From: Hormiphora californensis
Lineage: Eukaryota; Ctenophora; Tentaculata; Cydippida; Pleurobrachiidae
Direction of reading: 5' to 3'
Length of the DNA: 64,000 nt
Assembly: GCA_020137815.1 (NCBI GenBank)
Contig: CM035357.1
Span: forward strand, 4,328,996-4,392,995
The position numbers were made by a program, and so were the translations under genes. This document shows, piece after piece, positions 1 to 9,641 of this stretch. Each line of letters opens with the position of its first letter. Positions within the stretch are counted from its first letter, which is position 1. Below the pieces are notes generated by a model that saw only the letters and a list, made by a program, of their open reading frames with translations, ran no database searches and had not been told where the DNA came from.

Positions 1-303
1 CTAGGCTTTCATTCCGGTTGTTTCCGTTTTCTCCATAATCCTCCGCTCCGAGAGGATAGCCTGCCTCTCTGCAGAGGAAGTCTCTTGTGAAATTAGTCTG
101 ACTAGCACTCCTGTAAGACATGCCGCTTGTTAAGGATCCATCAGTGGTGTTCCTCATAGTGATGACCACTGTCCCGTAGCTCCCACTAACAACTGTACTG
201 CTTACGTTCCTCTTCAACTCAACTTTCTCCAGCTCCCAATCTGGGTTACACTTCAGCGCGACGGTGTCGTCGAGAGTGCAGTTCCCTCCATATTGGTGGT
301 AAC
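1..303 (-). pseudogene. 5'-truncated inverted copy of the SRCR gene
   Basis: The reverse complement matches the SRCR gene at about 3238-3540 almost base for base and stays open in the same frame throughout. It covers the end of SRCR domain 1 and the first half of domain 2. Homology stops abruptly at about 303, where unrelated DNA begins. The 3' part runs off the left edge, so it may be a fragment or the rest of a paralogue whose 5' part was replaced. Most differences outside one patch are silent. Seven consecutive codons (near positions 82-105) differ completely from the intact gene; see findings. No promoter or start codon is visible for this copy. Confidence 0.75.
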
Positions 304-718
304 CCCCCTACATACAGACCGACACTATACAGAACGACACCATACAGACCGACACCATACCGAATCTGTATGGAGTCGTATATACCCGACAAAACGACGC
401 CATACAGACCAAATATCTTTCTCAGCCCAGTCTGTATATGGTCGTATTTTTCCGTGATTCCGACGCCATACAGACCAGTTGTATGTTGTACATATAATGC
501 ATATTAAGGTACAGTGTACACACTAAATAATTTTGGTTTGTTTGGGAAACAAAGAAAACAGTTTATTGTTTGATTTTCTATGCATGCCAGTAGCAATGAA
601 ATAACTTTGTAAGGGCAATCGATTAACTCACAAAAATACTGATAAATTCCGTATGAAACTAATTTCGCTTAATACTAATTTTAAAAACACAGCACTCATT
701 ACTCAATCCTGATTTATA
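304..718. repeat. Gene-free stretch with short dispersed motif
   Basis: About 415 bases without a gene. Between 310 and 480 the motif GACRCCATACAGACC recurs in direct orientation, with one inverted-looking partner (CTGTATGGAGTCGTA). This may be the remains of the element that carried the transposase to its right. Nothing else recognised. Confidence 0.4.
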
Positions 719-1669
719 TTAACCTCGCTTCTTTTGCGTACTAGAGAAATGACTCATTTTCCTGACAAATCCTAGTCGCTGTTCTCGGTCAACAAAACGG
801 TAATCTCTAACTTGCCTACTTATCATCTCCTGTCTCTTGACCTCACTCTTCTTCTTTTTGGACACATTAGATCCCCCAGACATAAACTGGTTGATCTTAA
901 AATCACTTTTAATCTGCACATTACGAATTGTTTCAATAAACTTCCAAATCACGGGCTTTGCACACCCCATAGCTAATCTAAGTCCATTGTTTCCTCCTTC
1001 TGAAACATTGTTCGTTCTGGGCTGTCCGGCCAGGGTTCTGTCATAACAGTTCCACTGTTTACACGTGTACCTACCGTCAACCCAGGTTGACTCAACGTAC
1101 TCACAAAAGTCTTCCGATTCAGGAAAAGTTGCGAAAAGTAGGTGCTTGTAGTCGTTCCATGCATCAGCTACCTCGTCAGTCGGAAGAAACGCCATACCGA
1201 ATAGATGATACAGCATCTCCTGAAGATCCTGTTTGGTGAAAAATCCTGGCACATTCTTCATATGTTTCAGGAGGGCCTGATCCAGATGGAAGTTACATCC
1301 CTGCATCCAGCTGTCAGGGAAGAGATCCTCTACTGCTCTGATGATCGCTGTCTCGTAGTCGGAGAGGAACCCTACTGGTCCCCATTCTGGAGCTGCTTCT
1401 TTTAGGCAGTTGAGGGCCGCCTTGTATGAATCCTTCGTCTTGTTCTCCAACAGGCAAAAGGCAACCGGGATGTGGTCCTTGGTGTCTGCCAAGTAAATCC
1501 TGATGATGAAGACTTGATAACAGCCGGCAGGAGCGGTGGCGAAGGTTCCATCTAGGAACGTTATCGTGGAGTTCTCCAGCTGAGTCAGGTTCTTGTCAGT
1601 TGCGAAAACTACCACCCGTTTTCCAGAGCGGGTATATGAGTCAGAAAGCAGGAATCTGTTGCACGACAA
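719..1669 (-). mobile_element. MULE-type (Mutator-like) transposase remnant
   Basis: An open frame of about 316 codons without a convincing ATG; it is cut at its 5' end where the minisatellite begins. It has the layout of a MULE-family DDE transposase domain: ITFLDGTF supplies the first Asp, VGFLSDYETAI the second Asp, followed by the C-x2-H motif GCNFH, and NNVSEGGNNGLR probably supplies the catalytic Glu. The tail after the DDE core is basic (KKKKSEVKRQE). The N-terminal zinc finger (FLYWCH or similar) usual in full-length relatives is absent. The uninterrupted frame suggests recent activity or domestication. The family call rests on motif order and spacing, not on a search. Confidence 0.75.
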
Positions 1670-1693
1670 CCAATATCAGGCCTCTCTTGACTA

Positions 1694-2155
1694 CTCAATG
1701 TATCTCCCCCAGTCACCCAGGTTATCTCCCCCAGGAAATACTGTATTATCCCACCAGTTACTCACTGTATCTCCCCCAGACACACTGTATCTCCCCCCGT
1801 ACTCACTGTACTCCCCAGTACCCAGGTATCTCCCCAGTACTCACTGTATTCCCCCAGTACTCAAGGTATCTCCCACAGTACTCACTGATCTCCCCCAGAC
1901 CCGTGTATCCTCCCCCAGTACTCACTGTATCCCCCAGTACTCACTGTATCTCCCCCAGTACTCACTGTATCTCCCCCAGTACCCAGTGTATCTCCCCCAG
2001 TACTCACTGTATCTCCCCCAGTACCCAGTGTATTCCCCAGTATCACTGTAATATAAAATCCCCAGTACTCACTGATCTCCCCCAGTACTCACTGTATCTC
2101 CCCCAGTACCCAGTGTATCTCCCCCAGTACCCACTGTATCTCACAAGCACCACAC
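1694..2155 (+). repeat. Minisatellite, about 21-bp unit (copy A)
   Basis: Tandem array built on ACTCACTGTATCTCCCCCAGT, with units of 20-21 bp and several degenerate copies at the left end. The same unit, in the same orientation, forms the array at 4713-5186. The two arrays bracket the SRCR gene. Long frames across the array are repeat artefacts. Confidence 0.95.
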
Positions 2156-2374
2156 AAGCAAACTGTAAACTGGACACCTAAAAATGTGTTCCCTTCTGCC
2201 AACTACTGCAACCCCTCTACATCTTTTATCGGCCAACCTAAGATGATTTGCCCTTGACGGAGTGAACACTTGTTGAAGCTTGGTAACGAAATTACCCCTA
2301 ACTTGCGTGCACGCTAAATCGTGCTCTACTACGAGGGCTAATTTTGTTATACCAATGTTTGATGTTGATGCTAG

Positions 2375-2611
2375 CTATTTTCCAACCGGCTGAAGCTTCT
2401 CAATATTTCTCAACCAATATAAACCTACTCTATACTTGTTGAATAAGTCTATTATAGCGGGGTCACCATTAACCGTTTTGTGGTGAACAAAAGGGCAGCT
2501 GCTATAAGGAGGACAGTATAACTGCTCAGAGAACCTTCTCTCTAGCTGATCAGAGAGCTCCTTCATAAACTCATTAACACCTCTCCACCAACTGGGATCA
2601 TAGCTACTCAT
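2375..2611 (-). CDS. Small hypothetical protein, divergent from the SRCR gene
   Basis: A 78-codon frame starting with ATG at 2611 and running away from the SRCR promoter. The composition looks protein-like: a Trp/Tyr-rich start (SSYDPSWWRGVNEF), an amphipathic stretch and a Cys-Pro pair (YCPPYSSCPF). It is not recognised. A homologous stretch lies at about 5430-5656 in the duplicated block. There a 2-bp loss shifts the frame soon after the start, so that copy is dead. A single stop-free exon with no family match could be chance or the first exon of a gene whose rest is gone. Confidence 0.35.
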   Translation of the reverse strand: MSSYDPSWWRGVNEFMKELSDQLERRFSEQLYCPPYSSCPFVHHKTVNGDPAIIDLFNKYRVGLYWLRNIEKLQPVGK

Positions 2612-2639
2612 TTATATATGTTAATAGAATCCATTCAAA

Positions 2640-2878
2640 GCACATATATATGTCACTTATGTCACTTATGTCACGTGACTGTTTTCTAACAGGTGTGCTC
2701 TGTCAACCTTACATTGTTTTCTACCCCCCCTCGTAACATGACCAACCTTCCTTTGTTTTCTATTTTCTAACCCGCCCTGTCAGATGACCACATAAGCTCC
2801 TTATAAAACCAAGGATGCTATTAGTTACTCTAACTATTACTACGTTACCAACTAAAGAGTCCCTCTACTACAGTCATC
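2640..2878 (+). promoter_or_regulatory. Probable SRCR gene promoter
   Basis: A TATAAA box at 2802-2807 lies 72 bases before the start codon at 2879, with an E-box-like CACGTG at about 2672. The block is duplicated at 7105-7325, where TATAAA is at 7283-7288. Conservation of the TATA box in both copies supports promoter function, but nothing shows which copy is used. Confidence 0.5.
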
Positions 2879-4614
2879 ATGATAAAGTTATTGCTGGTGA
2901 TCTTCCTGGTTACCCTGGTTACCCTAGCAACAACTGATACAATTCATTGGGTCCAGTTGATGAACAAGGGCGGTTATGGCTATGCAAACTATGTTGGAGT
3001 TCCTCGGATGAGAGTTAATTCCGACTCTTACACAAGAGTCTGCATGAAGGAGGGATTCGGCGATAATGAGGCGAATTTCCTGTGCCGCAAAGCAGGGTTC
3101 CATAAAGGAGGAACGTCCACTACCTATGGAGATCTTGAGGAAAAGTACCAATTTAGGGGAAGCAGCAGCTGGTGGAATTCTATCCAGGAAATATAACGAT
3201 CACCAATTGCCCACCAAATGCATCTAGCCTCTCTGATTGTAACCACCAATATGGAGGGAACTGCACACTCGACGACACCGTCGCGCTGAAGTGTAACCCA
3301 GATTGGGAGCTGGAGAAAGTTGAGTTGAAGAGGAACGTAAGCAGTACTGTTGTTAGTGGGAGCTACGGAACAGTGGTCATCACTATGAGGAACACCACTG
3401 ATGGATCCTTAAAAAGCGGCATGTCTTACTTCGGTGTTACACATTATAGTTTCACAAGAGACTTCCTCTGTAGAAAGGCAGGCTATCCTCTCGGGGCGGA
3501 GGATTATGGAGAAAACGGAAACAACCGGAATGAAAGCCTAGCAGAACCATTCAATGGACGACAATATGCGTTAGCCTATACAAACTGCTCAGTAGGTACA
3601 AAAGATCTCTCTGAGTGTTCCGTGGGTTATAAACCCTTTACCCATACATATTACTGGGAGCTAGGGGAGGTACTGTTCTGCAGGACTAGCTCACCAACAC
3701 CAGCACCCACACCAGCGCACACACCAGCACCCACACCAGCACCCACACCAGCACCAGGGCCTTGGAACTCGACAATAACCATAGAAACGGGACACGGGTT
3801 AAATTCAACCAAAGGCACTGTCGTCCTCACAAACCAGCACACCCAGAAGAAAGGCCTGATATGTGGTAAAGACTTGGATCGACATTCTGCTGATATGGTT
3901 TGCAGGGCAGCGGGATTCCGGTTTGCAGAAGCGATTGCGATCAACTACGAGATTTCTCAAGACGACCGATTGGATTGCTCCTACGTCAGGGAGAATGGAA
4001 TCCAGCCGATACTGACAAATGTAAGCTGCCCCCGTAACGCTTCCTCCCTTGACTCCTGCTCTACAAGCCCAGTTGATGGTGGAGTGTGTGATGCAGATAG
4101 TGGACTACACTTGACCTGCACAGACGACATCTCTCCTTCCTCAGTGTGGGATCTAGTAGATATAGCTCTGGCCAGGAACCCAGGAGGAGGCCACATGCCG
4201 GAGAATGTTGTTTGGAATGGAAACTTCGGGACAGCCATCGCAACCTTGCACAGCCGTGAGAATGGAACCTTCCTGACAGGTCTGGTACCTGTCAGTGCCA
4301 TACAAGGGAGCCCCTACTGCAACACCCAGGCCATGTGCCGGTCCATCTTGGATACCTGGACCTCTACCTACTCCGATTACAGAAACATTGGGGAACTAGA
4401 GGAGAGTCACGGGAAAGGTCTCTCCTGTGGGTACATCATTGGTAACGATATCAACTTCCTGCCTGTAAGCCGTATAGACTGTGGTTGTGGAGCCGAGGTC
4501 ACTATTGAGAACTGCAGGGATATCGTGATTGCTCCAGACTTCCTCCAAAGTGACCCCAAGGAAGCACTCTGGATAAACTGCTATACAGGAAACAGAGATC
4601 AAGCAAATATTTAA
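2879..4614 (+). CDS. Secreted SRCR-domain protein (intronless, one frameshift)
   Basis: Two overlapping frames, 2879-3196 and 3172-4614, together encode about 575 residues. The start shows a typical signal peptide (MIKLLLVIFLVTLVTLATTD). Four scavenger-receptor cysteine-rich-like domains follow: one across the frame change, one at about 3300-3690, then a Pro/Ala/Thr linker of APTP repeats (3692-3765), then domains at about 3766-4120 and 4145-4600. Diagnostic pieces are FLCRKAGYPLG, MVCRAAGF and SSLSDC/SSLDSC. There is no membrane segment, so the product is probably secreted, and N-x-S/T sites are frequent. A one-base slip between 3172 and 3196 separates the signal peptide and first half-domain from the rest; no GT-AG intron there would fix it. 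It may be a sequencing error or a real inactivating lesion. A possible AATAAA lies at 4695. SRCR proteins commonly bind microbial or self ligands; the role here is inference. Confidence 0.8.
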
Positions 4615-4712
4615 ATTTTTTAAATTATTTTGAAAGCATTTGATCCAAGTTTATTTGATTTGTTGGAAACAAAGTTACCACTGGTCAGTGACGGAAATAA
4701 AACAGATAAACC

Positions 4713-5186
4713 ATGGTACTCACTGTATCTCCCCCAGTACTCACTGTATCTCCCCAGTACTCACTGTATCTCCCCCAGTACTCACTGTATCTCCCCAGTA
4801 CTCCACGTATCTCCCCCAGTACTCACTGTATCTCCCCAGTACTCACTGTATCTCCCCCAGTACTCACTGTATCTCCCCAGTACTCACTGTATCTCCCCAG
4901 TACTCACTGTATCTCCCCCAGTACTCACTGTATCTCCCCCAGTACCCACTGTATCTCCCCCAGTACTCACTGTATCTCCCCCAGTACTCACTGTATCTCC
5001 CCCAGTACTCAGTGTATCTCCCCAGTACTCAGTGTATCTCCCCCAGTACTCGCTGTATCTCCCCAGTACTCACTGTATCTCCCCCAGTACTCACTGTATC
5101 TCCCAGTACTCACTGTACTCCCCCAGTACTCACTGTATCTCCCCCAGTACTCAGTGTATCTCCCCCAGTACCCACTGTATCTTTAG
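4713..5186 (+). repeat. Minisatellite, about 21-bp unit (copy B)
   Basis: Same unit and orientation as 1694-2155 but more homogeneous, with around 22 copies. It starts about 100 bases after the SRCR stop codon, followed by a short (CA)n tract at about 5208-5226. Confidence 0.95.
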
Positions 5187-5269
5187 ACTGACGTATTATG
5201 CAACACCACACACACACACACACACGCACGCCAGTTTTTGACAGTAGTTGACAAATACACGCACACACA

Positions 5270-5660
5270 AACTGCAAAGTGACACATCTAAAAATGTGTT
5301 CCGTTCCAACTACTGCTGCAAACCCCCCTGTATCTTTTTTAGCAATCTAAGATGAATTGCCCTTGATGGAGTGAATATTTGTTGAAGCTTGGTAACTACG
5401 AGGGGTAATTTCGTTACCAATGTTGATGCTAGCTATGTTCCAACCATCTGAAGCTTCTCAATATTTCTCAACCAATCTAAACCTAGTCTATACTTGTTGA
5501 ATAAGTTTATTATAGCGGGGTCTTTGTGTGAACAAAAGGGCAGCTGCTATATGGAGGGCAGTAAAACTGCTCAGAGAACCCTCTCTCTAGCTGATCATGA
5601 GAGAGCTCTTTCACAAACTCATTAACACCTCCACCAACTGGGATCATAGCTACTTGTTGT
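5270..5660 (+). repeat. Direct duplicate of 2160-2620
   Basis: Recognisably the same sequence as the block after minisatellite copy A. Shared landmarks are AAAAATGTGTTCC, GATGGAGTGAA and TTGTTGAAGCTTGGTAAC. It includes the broken copy of the small minus-strand frame. The matching continuation (promoter copy) has been displaced to 7105-7325 by insertions. Confidence 0.85.
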
Positions 5661-5769
5661 TTTACTGCTGGGTAACAAGTTCTTTGTAACTCGTCAACAA
5701 CCTCTTAACTCAATTTAACTTTGTAGTAACAATTATCTTTGATGCCGCACATATTTAATGTGATTTATA

Positions 5770-6458
5770 TATGAAGTATGAACGTTTGTAGACTGGCGCG
5801 TTATGAAGTTGGCTGTTCCCAGCGCGAGCTGGGGACAGCCAACTGGAGTTTAATCGCGCCAGGGGCGATAAACTGGTTAAATCCCGACTCCGATCCCGAG
5901 GCGCCAGCCGAGGGTGAGGGGAGGTGATTTAAACCTATAACGCGATAGGCTAACAAACGTTCATATTTTATGAAACCCGATAGTAATTACACACAAATAA
6001 GAGACACAACACAAGGTGAAACACACTAGAACTGCTGGTAAATAGTCAACAGATACCCTGAAAATGTGTGTAGACTTGTGTCTACTGTTCCTAACATGTT
6101 TGAGAAAGAGAGAGAAAGATTAGGGGCAATACACACTGTCAGAGGTAATGAACAGTAAAAGAGACAATGAGAGAGAGAAATGAATGGAATGTGATTCTTT
6201 TCACTCCTTATGAGAGAGATAACATTGAAACGTGTTGCGACATGTTTCCCCTTTCTTTTGTTGACAGAACTGTGTGTTTACACACATTTTCAATACTTAG
6301 AATATTACACGCATGTTATTCAAATGAAGAGAAACGCGTGAAAAAGGACACTGGCCTGATAATTCGCGAGCAGGGTGTTAAATCCCCCAGCTAGCAGTTA
6401 TCATGAGCGCGCAAAATCTTCAAACGACTGATAAATCAACTATCGGGTTTCATAATAT
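5770..6458. mobile_element. Two nested or adjacent small inverted-repeat elements
   Basis: Inverted termini TATGAACGTTTGT...GCGTTAT pair 5776-5802 with 5939-5965 around a GC-rich hairpin (GTTGGCTGTTCCCAGC/GCTGGGGACAGCCAAC). A second pair, ATATTTTATGAAACCCGATA at 5963 and its inverse at 6441-6458, bounds a 490-base stretch. Both interrupt the duplicated SRCR upstream block, which resumes at 6456 with the sequence seen at 2628. Non-autonomous MITE-like insertions are the simplest reading. Confidence 0.65.
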
Positions 6459-6509
6459 GTTAATACAATCCATTCAAAGCACATCATCATACTTCATACT
6501 ACTTACTAA

Positions 6510-7104
6510 GCAAATTGTGTAACGGAGGTCACCTAGCAACTACACTTGCACGTGCAATTATTAGAGGGACCTGGAGACCTCTCTCCCCGGTTGCAATTGA
6601 GTACCAGGGGAAATTCAATTCTGCACGTGCATTCTTTTACTTCTTGTCCTGATGTCTAGCTCTTCCACCCCAAGCGCTATTCGGCAACGTTTATCTAGTC
6701 AAGGAGAACTGCTGCTGTCAGGGAGCAGGCTAGAGAAATAATGACGATTACGCGAACGTGTTCAAGCGAGCCAATCAACGACTACGGATAGCTTTACCCA
6801 ACGTCGCCCAAGGGTGATTACTCCAGTCAAATATAGAAATCTCCGAATCGGCTACATAGCGGCCAAGTTTTCATGTGATGAGTTTCTGGAACAGCAATGC
6901 ACCTCCATGACATTGATCTCTTAAATTCGCTCCTTGACATTGTCAGGAAGCCCAGAGAGTACAACAACATGGGTAGGGAGAAAGTGAGAGATAGGCTAGG
7001 AACGGATGGTGCATGCAATGTGATGTCAGCGTTCCCTTATCCAGCTACCATTTTCCCGAAATTAGCCCGTAGGGCGAACGGGCCTACTAGTATATACTAT
7101 TACT
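6510..7104 (+). pseudogene. Unrecognised gene fragment or foreign insert
   Basis: Foreign to the duplicated block: the flanks are contiguous at 2628-2670 in copy A. Coding-like segments lie in shifting frames: an ATG at 6651 followed by a Ser-rich start (MSSSSTPSAIRQRLSSQ), then NNDDYANVFKRANQRLRIAL, then HDIDLLNSLLDIVRKPREYN. Stops and frame changes separate them, and no splice sites tie them together convincingly. It may be a degraded gene fragment or the inside of a transposon. Family not recognised. Confidence 0.35.
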
Positions 7105-7325
7105 TATGTCACGTGACTGTTCTAACAGGTGTGCTCTGCCGACCTTACTTTGTTTTCTAACGCCCCTCGTCACATGACCAACCTTCCTTTGTTTTCTATT
7201 TTCTACCTCCCTCGTCACATGCCCAACCTTCCTTTGTTTTCTATCTTCTAACCCACCCTGTCAGATGACCACATAAGCTCCTTATAAAAGCAAGGATGAT
7301 ATTAGTTACTCTAACTATTACTACG
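7105..7325 (+). promoter_or_regulatory. Orphan copy of the SRCR promoter block
   Basis: Matches 2660-2850 closely, including CACGTGAC and the TATAAA box, up to ACTAACTATTACTACGT. After that the sequence diverges completely from the SRCR 5' UTR and no SRCR coding sequence follows. Either a second SRCR gene was deleted or the duplication ended at the promoter. Confidence 0.7.
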
Positions 7326-7826
7326 TGGCTGCAGAGTCTAACATCTGTCAAACCGTGGAGACAGGTACATGTTATGTAATACAGGGAGTGACAAATGTTA
7401 GCACGGGGAGGTCTCAAAAAAAAAAAAAAAAAGTTGCACTGCCTCAATGATGTCTTTAGATAGAGGGAGAGAGAAGTATTTCTCAGTTACCGTATGTGTG
7501 CTGCGTGTACTGCAGTGTAGTTCGGACACCCGAAGGGTTTCCGTGATTCAAAAAAATTATTTGGAGAGCCTTAGCGTGATAGAAGCCCCTAATAAGGGGG
7601 AGATAGCGCGTAAAGCCCCATTACCCAAGTTCGAAGTTATAGGCGTGACCAACAGAATTAATGTTTGTTTATAGTAGATTAGAATAGTAGATAAGAATGT
7701 TATGTGCAAACATGAATGTTTTTAGTTTTTACATGCACATTACTTAATAAAACTCTTTTCAGGCGATATCAGTGACCCAACTAAAGTTAAAATTCACCAC
7801 TTGTATGGAAGGAAGGGAGGTCGCAG

Positions 7827-9553
7827 CTAGGGATCCTTGGCTTCATCTATGTCCATGAAAAGAGGAAAAAAGCTATCAGACAGATGCGTCAGATACTGGT
7901 GAGTTGACAATAATTTGATGCTCCATTAATAGATATCATATTATGTTCATTGTTCGATTAAGGCTTCAAAACAATAATGCCATTTCTTTAACATGCAGTT
8001 TTATCCTTTCCCTAGCCCTTCTCCCAATCCTAATATTTACTATCTCCATCTCCCATTAGGTATGTCAGTAAATGTCATCTACACACTCATATTAAGACAG
8101 TAATTTAAGGGTTAAGAATGGCATTATCTCTAACTGCACCTACCACCTACTATAACAGTGGTATAACAGTGGTACAGTAACTGCAGTAGTTACCAGTCAC
8201 TTGTACTGCAACTCAAACACCCCCCCCCCCCGGGCCTCATGTGTTCTCCCTCTTTCTACCTCTAACTGTTGCACACTAGAACACTCATACAGTATTTGTA
8301 GTGCAGTGTTGTATTTAACACCTGCTGCAGTGGATACCAGTAATCGACATATAACACCTGATATATCAACAGACGATAAAATGTAGTGTGTGTCAATGTA
8401 TACATGTGTTTTCTGGCTGTGTTCCAGAGAGAGAAAGCTGTACAGAAATCGAATCAATGCAACACACCAGTCACCTGTAGTACTGCAACTCACCCCCCCC
8501 CCCCCACCGGCCCCACGTCTTCTCCATTTCTCTCTTTCTCTTTCATCCTCTACAATTTCAGGGGGAACGCAACCTCATTCTGAAGAGACAGTTCATGGTT
8601 CCAAGTGCCTCCCCCCATCCATTCGGAAGTCCCAGGTCTTTGCGGAGCACTCCCCGGCTCTCCAGTCCGCGTACTTCTAAGGTAGGGAGCCGCGCGTATT
8701 GGATGGTGAAAGTACACAATTGTCATTGCGCGCAGTACACAAACTTTGTCATGCGCCCTTTGCGCGGGTATACATTTTATGTATAACTCGCGAAGATGTT
8801 GATAAGAGTGTAGTTTAATACCCATTTAAATTCCAGCAAGAGAGGATTAATTTGATGGTAGCTCGGACACCCCCTCAGAGCCCTCGAATCACCATAAACC
8901 TAACTAGTTCTCTAGACTCACAATCAGTAAGTATAGAGTGAGAGATACTATACACTGACACAGCACTTTTAAACCTATCCCTCCAACTCGGGCGCCCGAT
9001 CTTGCTTTTCAGTAGTTCAGCCTGAGATGTTCACTGAACAAACAAACAAACAACCAAGAAAATAATAAGTTCAAATTACGGCATTAAGGTGTTTCAAGCC
9101 CCCCCCCCCCCCATTTTAGGACGATGGAAGATCCCCTCTGGGAAGTTGTGGATATGATAGTGAAGAGGAAGATGATTTTGATGAAATGGAACGTGAGTCT
9201 TGTTTGTTTGTTTGTTTGTTTGTTTGTTTGTCTGCTTGTTTGTTTGTTTGTTGTTTGTTTGTTTGTTTGTTTAGTTATTTGTTTGTTTGTTTGTTTATTT
9301 TTTATTTGTTTGTTTGTTTAGTTATTTGTTTGTTTGTTTATTTTTTTAGTTATTTGTTTGTTTATTTGTTTGTTTGTTTATTTCTTTGTTTCTCTGTTCG
9401 AATGCATATTCCACGCTTGTCTGTATGTCTGTCCATGTTTATCAACACAACTCAGCAGCTTGCACTTCCACTTGATATCCAGTGTGACAACTCCATCTTC
9501 TTGTTTTGTTTTTTTCAGTTCGGTTAACATACACAGACACACGATTTGATTAA
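7827..9553 (+). CDS. 3' exons of an unrecognised gene
   Basis: Five exons join in consistent phase: about 7827-7898, 8562-8681, 8837-8926, 9120-9192 and 9519-9553 (stop TAA at 9551). The first visible exon reads LGILGFIYVHEKRKKAIRQM, like the end of a membrane helix followed by a basic cytoplasmic stretch. The next two are Ser/Pro/Arg-rich (SPRSLRSTPRLSSPRTS, TPPQSPRITINL), and the fourth is acidic (DSEEEDDFDEME). Donors are good (gtgagt, gtaggg, gtaagt, gtgagt). Upstream exons are not resolved; an alternative acceptor at 7763 leads to a stop. A single-pass protein with a disordered, phosphorylatable tail is a reasonable guess. Family unknown. Confidence 0.55.
9198..9390 (+). repeat. (GTTT)n microsatellite in an intron
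   Basis: Starts six bases after the splice donor at 9193. The GT-rich frames across it are artefacts. Confidence 0.95.
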
Positions 9554-9641
9554 AATGAAAATTAATCGCACAAATTTACAACCCATTTCTTTAAAGATCG
9601 GTGCATTTATATTGTACTCATTACTTCTCTCACTCTGATCT

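Noticed and set aside
3172-3196. Programmed ribosomal frameshift in the SRCR gene
   Set aside because: No slippery heptamer or following stable structure is evident; a simple indel is likelier.
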